From Pseudomonadota bacterium (GTDB taxonomy: Bacteria > Pseudomonadota > Gammaproteobacteria > Steroidobacterales > Steroidobacteraceae), in assembly GCA_021809525.1 (NCBI GenBank), contig JAKAYU010000005.1, positions 1-44,238 on the forward strand: DNA of 44,238 nt, given 5' to 3'. The position numbers and the translations under genes are program-made. Shown piece after piece: positions 1-7,745 of the stretch (its first letter is position 1; each line of letters begins with the position of its first letter). A model generated the notes under the pieces. That model had not been told where the DNA came from, ran no database searches, and was given only the letters and a program-made list of their open reading frames with translations.

Positions 1-280
1 GCGACATGCGGCGCCATTGGTGAAAACGCTGCTGCGCCTTGCGCCGCTCGGCCGGGCTCATGCGCAGCCAGATCCGGCTGCCGCGCGCGAGCGCGCGCTG
101 CCGGGCCGGCGGCAACTGCGCCCACCGTGCGCGCAGTTGGCCGAGCAGCCGCTGCTGCGCGGAGGACAGCGCCGACCAGGGCACTGCGGAGGCGCCGGCC
201 GCGGCCTGTTGCGCCCCGGCCCACGCGGGCGCAAGCGCCAACAGCACTGCCAACACAACGATGCGCCAGTTCCGGGACAT
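1..280 (-). CDS. DUF3106-like secreted protein (truncated at window edge)
   Basis: Minus-strand reading from ATG at 280-278 gives MSRNWRIVVLAVLLALAPAWAGAQQAAAGASAVPWSALSSAQQRLLGQLRARWAQLPPARQRALARGSRIWLRMSPAERRKAQQRFHQWRRMS..., a signal peptide plus the LS..Q...L......W..LP..R...L.....W..M.P.ER...Q.R...W pattern of DUF3106. Open at the window start, so absent from the ORF track. Confidence 0.75.
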   Translation of the reverse strand, partial: MSRNWRIVVLAVLLALAPAWAGAQQAAAGASAVPWSALSSAQQRLLGQLRARWAQLPPARQRALARGSRIWLRMSPAERRKAQQRFHQWRRMS

Positions 281-597
281 CAGCCGGGTGCCTTATGCTT
301 CGCCGGCGGACGCGCGACGCTCGTCTGGGCCTTCGCCGGCGCTGGCGCCACGGGCTTGGCGTTGCCCAAGTTCAGTTGTGACAGGTAGACCATCCACTTG
401 CTCCCCTCGGAGCGCCCGCCATGGCCGGCCGGATCGCTCTCGCCCAGGAACTCCAACAGCTGCAGCCGCACTTGTTGGTGGTTGCGGCGCGGCGACGGCG
501 CGGCGGCGCGCGCGCCGGGCGCGAGCGCCGCGCTGAGAAGCATCGCCGCCGCTGCTGCCGACCATCGTTCAGCCGCCATTCTTGTCCGGCTCGTCAT
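280..597 (-). CDS. small secreted protein of unknown function
   Basis: Frame of ORF 280..687. Internal start MTSRTRMAAERWSAAAAAMLLSAALAPGARAA (signal peptide), then LLEFLGESD...KWMVYLSQL. Stop overlaps the next start as TGATG. Confidence 0.6.
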   Translation of the reverse strand: MTSRTRMAAERWSAAAAAMLLSAALAPGARAAAPSPRRNHQQVRLQLLEFLGESDPAGHGGRSEGSKWMVYLSQLNLGNAKPVAPAPAKAQTSVARPPAKHKAPG

Positions 598-1006
598 CGG
601 CTGTCCCCGAGGCGCGCGTGCTGCGCGCCTGTGCGGCCGCCCACTCGTAGAACTGCCCGCCGCCGCCTTCCACCAGCGCCAGCCCATCGCGATCGGTCAA
701 CAGCGTCAAATCCTCGGCCGTCACCGCCGCGCCGCCCGCCGCGAACTGCGGGGGTGCACTGCGGTGGGGCATCCCGATCATCACCCACGCCGCCGCCGCC
801 GCAAGCACGCCCGCCGCAGGCAGCCAGATCCGCCGTCTGCGCAGGCTCTGGCGCCACGCGCCACGACCGAGATCCGCCCGAGCCAGCGCCGCATGACGCG
901 CCTGAGTCAGCCGTGAACGCACATGGCCGCTCACCGCGTCCGCATCGCGCGCCAGCAGCTCACGCAGTTGTCGCTCGAATGTCCTCACATCGTCGGATGC
1001 GCTCAT
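569..1006 (-). CDS. DUF3619-like / putative anti-sigma membrane protein
   Basis: 145 aa with one TM segment (IWLPAAGVLAAAAAWVMIG), directly downstream of and ATGA-overlapping the sigma factor gene. Confidence 0.6.
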   Translation of the reverse strand: MSASDDVRTFERQLRELLARDADAVSGHVRSRLTQARHAALARADLGRGAWRQSLRRRRIWLPAAGVLAAAAAWVMIGMPHRSAPPQFAAGGAAVTAEDLTLLTDRDGLALVEGGGGQFYEWAAAQARSTRASGTADDEPDKNGG

Positions 1007-1623
1007 TTCAGATCACCCAGTTGCGCCCGCAGCGCCCGCAACGCACGGAAATAGTGGGTCTTCACGCTCCCTTGGGAGCAGCCCATCGCACGCGCGGTCT
1101 GGGCGACATCCAGCCCTTCGAGGGTGCGCAGCAGAAACACCTGCTGCTGGCGGCGTGGCAGTCCGCCGAGCGCACGCTGCACCGCCGAGAGGGTCTCGTC
1201 GATCTCGATGCGCCGAGGCAACGGCAGCTCCGGGCTGACCGCGGTCGCCAGCGGATCGCTCGCCTCGTCGGCCTCGGCGGTGAAGGGCAGCCACGCCATG
1301 ACCCGCTCGCGCACACTGCGCCGCCGCTGCAGGTCGCGGATGCGGTTCTCCAGAATCCGGTAGAAGAGAGGCTTCCACTCCTCGGCGGGACGGTCTGCGT
1401 AGGCGCGCGCGAGCTGCAGCATCGCGTCCTGGACGGCATCCAGGGCGTCGTCCTCGTGCCGCAGGGCGGCCTGCGCGATGCGGAATGCCTTCAATTCTAC
1501 GCTCGCCAGGAACTGGCCGAGCGCGCGCTGAGCAATCTGGGCATTCGAATCTGGACGATCCACGTCGCCGCGTCGGGCAGCCGGCATGCTATAAGGCGAG
1601 GCGAGCGTAGCAGACTCTGGCAT
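1003..1623 (-). CDS. RNA polymerase sigma factor, sigma-70/ECF family
   Basis: Sigma region 2 (ALRHEDDALDAVQDAMLQLARAYADRPAEEWKPLFYRILENRIRDLQRR) and region 4 (LPRRQQQVFLLRTLEGLDVAQTARAMGCSQGSVKTHYFRALRALR). Start placed at MPESATLASP rather than the longer ORF start; M at 1587 is an alternative. Confidence 0.85.
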   Translation of the reverse strand: MPESATLASPYSMPAARRGDVDRPDSNAQIAQRALGQFLASVELKAFRIAQAALRHEDDALDAVQDAMLQLARAYADRPAEEWKPLFYRILENRIRDLQRRRSVRERVMAWLPFTAEADEASDPLATAVSPELPLPRRIEIDETLSAVQRALGGLPRRQQQVFLLRTLEGLDVAQTARAMGCSQGSVKTHYFRALRALRAQLGDLK

Positions 1624-1718
1624 AGCCCGTATAACGCGACCCCACCCTGTCGGTTGACGGCGACGGAGACGGCGAGGGCAACGGGCGGATCGTACCGCAG
1701 ACTTTTCAAGAACTTGGC

Positions 1719-3917
1719 ATGTCTCCCGCCCCCGTCCTGCGCGTAGCGCTCCCGACACCGCTGCGCCAGCTGTTCGATTACCGCGCCACCGCCGAGCGCA
1801 TCGAGCCCGGCATGCGCGTGCGCGTGCCCTTCGGGCGCCGGCGCATGATCGGGGTGGTCATGACCCGCGCTGCGGCCTCGGACCTCCCCGAGGAGAAGCT
1901 CAAGACCGTCCTCGAGACGCTGGACGAGCGGCCGGTGTTCGACGCGGGGCTTCTCGAGCTGCTGCAGTGGGCAGCCGGCTACTACCACCATCCGATCGGC
2001 GAGGTGATTGCGGCGGCGCTGCCGAAGGCCCTGCGCCTGGGTGCGAGCCTCGCTGCGCAGGAGGAGCGCTGGTGGCTCACGCCTGCCGGCCGTGCCGCCT
2101 GTGCGCAGGGCGAGCCGCGGCGCGCGCCGCGTCAGCGGGAACTGCTCGCGGCGCTGCTGGCCGGCGCACGAGCCTCGCACGAGCTGCGTGCGCAGTTCGG
2201 AGCATCCTGGCGCGCCGCGGTGCGCCCGCTCGGCGAGCGTGGCTGGCTCGAATCGGCGCTCGCGCCCTGCGCGGCCCCGCCCCCTGCCGATCCGCCGCCC
2301 TCGCCCCGCAGCGCACCGCCGCTCAATGAGGAGCAACAAGTGGCCGCCGAGCGCATCCAGGCTTCGCTCGGACGGTTCGGGGCATTTGTACTGCAGGGGG
2401 TCACCGGCAGCGGCAAGACGGAGGTCTACCTGCGTGTGACCGAACAGGCGCTCGCGCAGGGCCGCCGCGCGCTCGTGCTGGTGCCGGAAATCGGTCTGAC
2501 CCCACAGCTCGTGGGACGCTTCCGCGAACGCTTCGCGGTGCCCATGGCGGTGCTGCACTCCGGACTGACCGACCAGGAACGGCTGCTCGCGTGGCGCGAA
2601 GCGTACGCCGGCGGGGCGCGCATCGTGCTCGGCACGCGCTCGGCGGTGTTTGCGCCAGTAGCGAATCTCGGTGTCATCATGGTCGATGAAGAGCACGACG
2701 CCTCGTATAAGCAGCAGGACGGCGGCTTCCGCTACTCGGCGCGCGACCTGGCGGTGATGCGCGCCCGCGGCGCGCAGGTCCCGGTCGTGCTCGGCTCGGC
2801 CACTCCCGCCATCGAGACGCTGCACAACGTCGCAGCGGGCCGCTACACGCCTCTGACGCTCACCCGGCGCGCGGTACAGGCCGCCCCTCCCCGGCTGGCG
2901 CTGATCGACCTGCGCGCCCATGCCCACACCGGTGGACTCGCCACGCCCGCGGTGCAGGCCATCGAGCGCCACCTCGGCGCCGGCGGCCAGACATTGGTGT
3001 TTCTCAATCGGCGCGGTTATGCGCCGACTCTGGCGTGCACCGCGTGCGGCTGGGTCGCGCCCTGCCGGGACTGTGATGCGCGCCTGACCGTGCATCTCGG
3101 CGCGCGCGCCCTGCGTTGCCATCACTGCGGCGCGCAGGCGCCCCTGCCTGAGCGTTGCCCGCAGTGCGGCTTCGCAGTCAAGCCGGTGGGCCAGGGCACC
3201 GAGCGCCTGGAGGAGACGCTCGGCCAGCTGTTCCCGGGGGTGCCGTGCGTGCGGCTCGACCGGGACGTGGTCCGGCGGCGCGGGGATCTCGAGGCGGCGG
3301 TGCAGCGCATCGCCTCGGGCGAGGGCCGCATCCTGGTCGGCACGCAGATGGTGACCAAGGGACACGACTTTCCGAACGTGACGCTGGTGGTGGTGCTGAA
3401 CGCCGATCAGGGGCTGTTCAGCACGGACTTCCGCGCCGCGGAACGCCTGGCGCAGACCATCGTGCAGGTCGCCGGCCGCGCCGGGCGCGGCACGCGGCCC
3501 GGCGAGGTGCTGATCCAGACCGAATTCCCGGACCATCCCTTGCTCACCGGTCTGCTGAGCGAAGGCTACGAAGGCTTCGCGCGCACCGCGCTCGCGGAAC
3601 GGCGGCAGGCCGGCTGGCCGCCCTTCAGCCGCCTCGCCGCCGTGCGCGATTCGGCGCGCACCGCGGAGGCCGCGCTGCAGTTCCTGACCGAGGCGCGGGC
3701 GCTCGCGCAGGGGACACGCGGCGTGCGCCTGCTCGGCCCGGTGCCCGCCGCGATGGCCAAGCGCGCCGGCCGCTACCACGCGCAGCTGCTGATCGAGAGC
3801 CCCGAGCGCGGCGGACTGCATCGGTTCCTGGAGGCGTGGCTGCCGCAGCTCAACGGCCTGCCGGGCGCGCGCTCCGTGCGCTGGGCACTCGATGTCGATC
3901 CGATGGAGCTGTTTTAA
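1719..3917 (+). CDS. priA: primosomal protein N' (PriA helicase)
   Basis: Walker A GVTGSGKTEVYL, DEEHDASYKQ, zinc cysteines CTACGWVAPCRDCDARL...CHHCG..CPQCG, GTQMVTKGHDFPNVTLV. Confidence 0.96.
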   Translation: MSPAPVLRVALPTPLRQLFDYRATAERIEPGMRVRVPFGRRRMIGVVMTRAAASDLPEEKLKTVLETLDERPVFDAGLLELLQWAAGYYHHPIGEVIAAALPKALRLGASLAAQEERWWLTPAGRAACAQGEPRRAPRQRELLAALLAGARASHELRAQFGASWRAAVRPLGERGWLESALAPCAAPPPADPPPSPRSAPPLNEEQQVAAERIQASLGRFGAFVLQGVTGSGKTEVYLRVTEQALAQGRRALVLVPEIGLTPQLVGRFRERFAVPMAVLHSGLTDQERLLAWREAYAGGARIVLGTRSAVFAPVANLGVIMVDEEHDASYKQQDGGFRYSARDLAVMRARGAQVPVVLGSATPAIETLHNVAAGRYTPLTLTRRAVQAAPPRLALIDLRAHAHTGGLATPAVQAIERHLGAGGQTLVFLNRRGYAPTLACTACGWVAPCRDCDARLTVHLGARALRCHHCGAQAPLPERCPQCGFAVKPVGQGTERLEETLGQLFPGVPCVRLDRDVVRRRGDLEAAVQRIASGEGRILVGTQMVTKGHDFPNVTLVVVLNADQGLFSTDFRAAERLAQTIVQVAGRAGRGTRPGEVLIQTEFPDHPLLTGLLSEGYEGFARTALAERRQAGWPPFSRLAAVRDSARTAEAALQFLTEARALAQGTRGVRLLGPVPAAMAKRAGRYHAQLLIESPERGGLHRFLEAWLPQLNGLPGARSVRWALDVDPMELF

Positions 3918-3960
3918 TCGGGTAGAATTCTCTGTTTCCTCTGGTCCGGACCCGATTTCC

Positions 3961-5715
3961 TTGAAGCAGCAACTCGAGCAACTCCTCGCCGGCGCACTAG
4001 CCGCCCTCGGCGGCGCGCTCGGCGAGCCCGCCGCGGCGGCAGCCGTGACGGTCGAACGCGCGCGCGATGCGCGTCACGGGGACTTTTCCTCCAACATCGC
4101 GCTGCGCCTGGCCAAGGCGGCGCGCAGCAATCCGCGCGAGCTCGCCCAGCGCATCCTCGCAGCCCTGCCGCCGAGTCCTCTGGTGCTGCGCAGCGAGATC
4201 GCTGGCGCCGGATTCATCAATTTCTTCCTGTCCCCGGCGGCCTACGGCGAGGAGCTGGCGGCGATCCACGAGCGGGCCGAGCGCTACGGACACAGCACGC
4301 TCGGCCACGGCGAGCGCGTGCTCCTGGAGTTCGTCTCGGCCAACCCCACGGGGCCTCTGCACGTCGGCCACGGACGCCAGGCGGCATACGGTGCGACGCT
4401 CGCCAACATCCTGGTGGCTGCCGGCTTCACCGTGGCGCGCGAGTACTACATCAATGACGCCGGCCGCCAGGTCGACATCCTGGCGGTCAGCGCCTGGATG
4501 CGCTACCTGGAGGCGTGCGGAGAGACGCTGCCGTTTCCCGAGAACGGGTATCGCGGCGATTACGTGCGGTCGATCGCCGCGCGGCTGCACGCCAGCGAGG
4601 GCGACGGTCTGCGGCGCGCAGCGGCGAGCGTGCTCGCCGGACTGCCTCCCGATGCGCCCGCGGGCGACAAGGAGGTGTACATCGATGCGCTGATTGCGCG
4701 CGCCCGGGAGCTGATCGGCGCCGAGGCGTTCGCCCGAGTGCTCGAGCAGTCGCTCGCGCAGATGCTGGCGGACATCCGCGAGGACCTCGAGCAGTTCGGT
4801 GTGCGTTTCGATCGCTGGTACTCGGAACGGGAACTTGAGCGGAGCGGCGCGATCGACCGGGCGCTCGCACGCCTGGAGCGTGACGGCCGACTGTATCAGC
4901 AGCAGCGCGCGACTTGGTTCCGTGCCACGTTATTCGGCGATGAGAAGGACCGGGTGGTGGTGCGCGAGAACGGTCAGAAGACGTATTTCGCCTCCGACAT
5001 CGCCTATCACCTGCAGAAGCGCGAGCGCGGCTTTGAGCGCCTGATCGACGTGCTGGGCGCCGACCACCACGGCTACGTAGCGCGCGTGCGCGCCGGACTC
5101 ACCGCCATGGGCGAGCCGGGCGAGAGCCTGGAAGTCAATCTCATCCAGTTCGTCAGCCTGTTCCGCGGCGGTCAAAAGGTCCCCATGGGCAAGCGTGAGG
5201 CGCAGTTCGTGACGCTGCGCCAGCTGCGCGAGGAAGTCGGCAACGACGCCTGCCGCCTGTTCTACCTGATGCGCAGCCACGATCAGCCGCTCGATTTCGA
5301 CCTGGAGCTGGCCAAGTCACGCACCAACGAGAACCCCGTCTACTACATCCAATACGCTCACGCACGCGTCGCCAGCGTCCTGAAGCAGATGGCGGCCCGC
5401 GGGCTGCAGTTCGACCGGGCGGAAGGCCTGGCACACACTGCGCTGCTCACCAGCGCTCACGAGCAGGCGGCGCTCGCCTGCGTGACACGCTACGCCGAGG
5501 CGCTCGAGCAGGCGGCCGTGAATCGCGCGCCGCACACGCTGGTGCATTACCTGCGTGAGCTCGCCAATGCGCTGCACACGTATTACAACGCCGAGCAGTT
5601 CCTGGTCGAGGACTCCAAGATACGCAATGCGCGCCTGGCGCTCGTGATCGGCGTGCAGCAGGTGCTGCGCAACGGCCTCGGTCTGCTCGGCGTGAGCGCG
5701 CCCGAGAGCATGTGA
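3961..5715 (+). CDS. argS: arginyl-tRNA synthetase
   Basis: ANPTGPLHVGHGR (HIGH motif), YYINDAGRQVDIL, GADHHGYVARVRAG, FVTLRQLREEVGNDACRLFYLMRSHDQPLDFDLELA. TTG at 3961 (KQQLEQLLAGALAAL) is the likely start; the ATG at 3892 lies inside priA. Confidence 0.95.
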   Translation: MKQQLEQLLAGALAALGGALGEPAAAAAVTVERARDARHGDFSSNIALRLAKAARSNPRELAQRILAALPPSPLVLRSEIAGAGFINFFLSPAAYGEELAAIHERAERYGHSTLGHGERVLLEFVSANPTGPLHVGHGRQAAYGATLANILVAAGFTVAREYYINDAGRQVDILAVSAWMRYLEACGETLPFPENGYRGDYVRSIAARLHASEGDGLRRAAASVLAGLPPDAPAGDKEVYIDALIARARELIGAEAFARVLEQSLAQMLADIREDLEQFGVRFDRWYSERELERSGAIDRALARLERDGRLYQQQRATWFRATLFGDEKDRVVVRENGQKTYFASDIAYHLQKRERGFERLIDVLGADHHGYVARVRAGLTAMGEPGESLEVNLIQFVSLFRGGQKVPMGKREAQFVTLRQLREEVGNDACRLFYLMRSHDQPLDFDLELAKSRTNENPVYYIQYAHARVASVLKQMAARGLQFDRAEGLAHTALLTSAHEQAALACVTRYAEALEQAAVNRAPHTLVHYLRELANALHTYYNAEQFLVEDSKIRNARLALVIGVQQVLRNGLGLLGVSAPESM

Positions 5716-5719
5716 AGCG

Positions 5720-6373
5720 ATGTCCCAGCTCACCCGTGACTACAAGGGTGCCGGACGCCGCCCCAGTTCGCCCGGCGGGCTGAAGGAGTTCCTGCTGGGC
5801 GCACTGGCGGGCGCGCTGCTCGCCGGACTCGGCACGGCACTGGTGATGCACCATATGCGCGGTTCGGCGAGCGCCTGCGCGGCGGGCGGCTCCGCCGCAC
5901 AGACTGCCGCGCCCCCGGCCGCCCCAGCCACAAACACTCGAGCGGCGCAGCCCCGCAGCAACAGCCGCAAACCCGTGCTCGCTCAAACGGACACGCCTAC
6001 GGCGGCGCATGCCAAGGCTGCACCGGCGCAGCCTCAGTACGATTTCTACCAGATGCTGCCGAACCTCAAAGTGATCGTGCCGCCGCCGACTGCCCCCGGG
6101 GCGACCGCCGTCGGCCCCAACGGCCGCACCGAGTTCGCCGGCTATGTCCTGCAGGTCGGCGCCTACCGCGACGAAGCGCAGGCGCAGCGGATCGTCAACT
6201 ATCTCGACAGCCTCGGCATCCTGGCGCACATCAATCCCATGCACGACGGCAGCGCCACGCTGTACCGGGTGCGCATCGGCCCGATCATCGAGCAGTCGGA
6301 GCTCAATCGCTTCCGCGCCGTGCTGAAACGCATCGGCTACCCCGGGGTGCTCATACCGGGGGCCACTCACTGA
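5720..6373 (+). CDS. SPOR-domain, FtsN-like cell division protein
   Basis: N-terminal TM (FLLGALAGALLAGLGTALVM), Pro/Ala-rich linker, C-terminal SPOR repeat (YVLQVGAYRDEAQAQRIVNYLDSLGILAHI...YRVRIGP). Position after priA-argS matches ftsN synteny in other gammaproteobacteria. Confidence 0.85.
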   Translation: MSQLTRDYKGAGRRPSSPGGLKEFLLGALAGALLAGLGTALVMHHMRGSASACAAGGSAAQTAAPPAAPATNTRAAQPRSNSRKPVLAQTDTPTAAHAKAAPAQPQYDFYQMLPNLKVIVPPPTAPGATAVGPNGRTEFAGYVLQVGAYRDEAQAQRIVNYLDSLGILAHINPMHDGSATLYRVRIGPIIEQSELNRFRAVLKRIGYPGVLIPGATH

Positions 6374-6383
6374 GCCGCGCGAC

Positions 6384-7745
6384 TCAATCCTCCGCGATCG
6401 AGCGGAAATCCAACCCCAGCGAGCGCAGTTTGCGATACAGGTGGGTGCGCTCCATGCCGACGCGCTTGGCGAGCTGCCCCACCTTGCCGTTGCACAGCAG
6501 CAGCTGTTGCTGCAGGTAGGCGCGCTCGAACTGCTCGCGCGCCTCGCGCAGCGGCAGCGCCAGCAGATCCTGCTTGACCAGCGGCTCGCCGGCCGGTGCC
6601 TGCACGGCAAGCTCACGCTCGACTTCCTCCAGACCGATCTCCTCGCCGCCGCCCTGCAGCAGCAGGCGGTGCACGAGATTCTTCAGCTCGCGCACGTTGC
6701 CCGGCCAGGGGTAGTTGCGCAGCCGGTTCTGCGCGGCGACGCTGAAGTGGCGCAGCGGCAGCCCCTCGGAGTCGACCAGACGGTCGACGTGATGGCGCAG
6801 CAGCTCGGGCACGTCCTCCGCGTAGTCGCGCAGCGGCGGCACACGCACGATCAGCGTGTTCAGATCACCGAGCAGGTCGCGGCGCAGGGCCGAGCCGGCG
6901 CGGTTCTCGACCCCCGGCTGCGCCGATGAGACCAGCCGCGCGCGCAGCTCGATCGGTTCGCCGCCGCCGAGCGGCGTGAAGCGCCCAGACTCGATCGCCC
7001 CGACCAGCAGCCGCTGCGCCCCCGGCGGCAGATCCTCGAGCTCCTGGATGAACAGCGTGCCGTCGGCGGCCTGCTCGAGCAGACCCGGCCGGCGCGTGCC
7101 GTTGTCGACCGAGCCGAACAGGCGGCTCTCGGCGTCCGCATCGCGCAGGCTGCTCGCCACCAGCGTCACGAACGGCGCACCGGCGCGCGGGCCGCGCCCG
7201 TGCAGATAGCGGGCGAACACCTCCCGTCCCGAGCCCGGCTCGCCGATCAGCATCACCGCAGAGGTGTGGGTGGCGATCTGCTGCAGCTCGGCGCGCAGTT
7301 GCTGCATGAGCTTGCTCTTGCCGGCCGGCATCATCAGCGCAGGCACGAACAGCTTGCCGGCCTGGCGCCTGCGCCGGCCGGCGTCGAGCGCCCGCTCCAC
7401 GGTGCGCAGCAGCTTCGCGAGCGACAGCGGCTTCTCCACGAAATCAAACGCGCCGAGCCGCGTGGCCTCCACTGCGGTCTCCACAGTGCCGTGCCCGGAC
7501 ATCATCACGACCGGACAGCCGTCGGAGGCGGAAGTCGACCATTCGCGCAGCAGCGTGATGCCGTCCACATCGGGCATCCAGATATCGAGCAGCACCAGAT
7601 CGGGCGTCTGCCGGGCGCGCGCGGCGCGCGCCTGCGCCGCGTTCGCGGCGATTTCGACCACGTAGCCTTCCTCGGAGAGAATCTCCTTCAGCAGGCCGCG
7701 AATATCCGCCTCGTCATCGACCACCAGGATGTGTGCCGCACTCAT
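6384..7745 (-). CDS. NtrX-like response regulator (receiver + AAA+ + Fis HTH), degenerate sigma-54 activator
   Basis: Receiver ILVVDDEADIRGLL...LVLLDIWMPDVDG...EKPL; AAA+ GEPGSGREVFARYLH...GTLFIQELEDL; NYPWPGNVRELKNLVHRL; Fis HTH KVGQLAKRVGMERTHLYRKLRSLGLD. ATGA overlap with the upstream kinase gene. Confidence 0.88.
   Translation of the reverse strand: MSAAHILVVDDEADIRGLLKEILSEEGYVVEIAANAAQARAARARQTPDLVLLDIWMPDVDGITLLREWSTSASDGCPVVMMSGHGTVETAVEATRLGAFDFVEKPLSLAKLLRTVERALDAGRRRRQAGKLFVPALMMPAGKSKLMQQLRAELQQIATHTSAVMLIGEPGSGREVFARYLHGRGPRAGAPFVTLVASSLRDADAESRLFGSVDNGTRRPGLLEQAADGTLFIQELEDLPPGAQRLLVGAIESGRFTPLGGGEPIELRARLVSSAQPGVENRAGSALRRDLLGDLNTLIVRVPPLRDYAEDVPELLRHHVDRLVDSEGLPLRHFSVAAQNRLRNYPWPGNVRELKNLVHRLLLQGGGEEIGLEEVERELAVQAPAGEPLVKQDLLALPLREAREQFERAYLQQQLLLCNGKVGQLAKRVGMERTHLYRKLRSLGLDFRSIAED

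Noticed and set aside
1497-3821. 774-aa minus-strand ORF opposite priA
   Set aside because: Mirror frame of priA; no domain signal.
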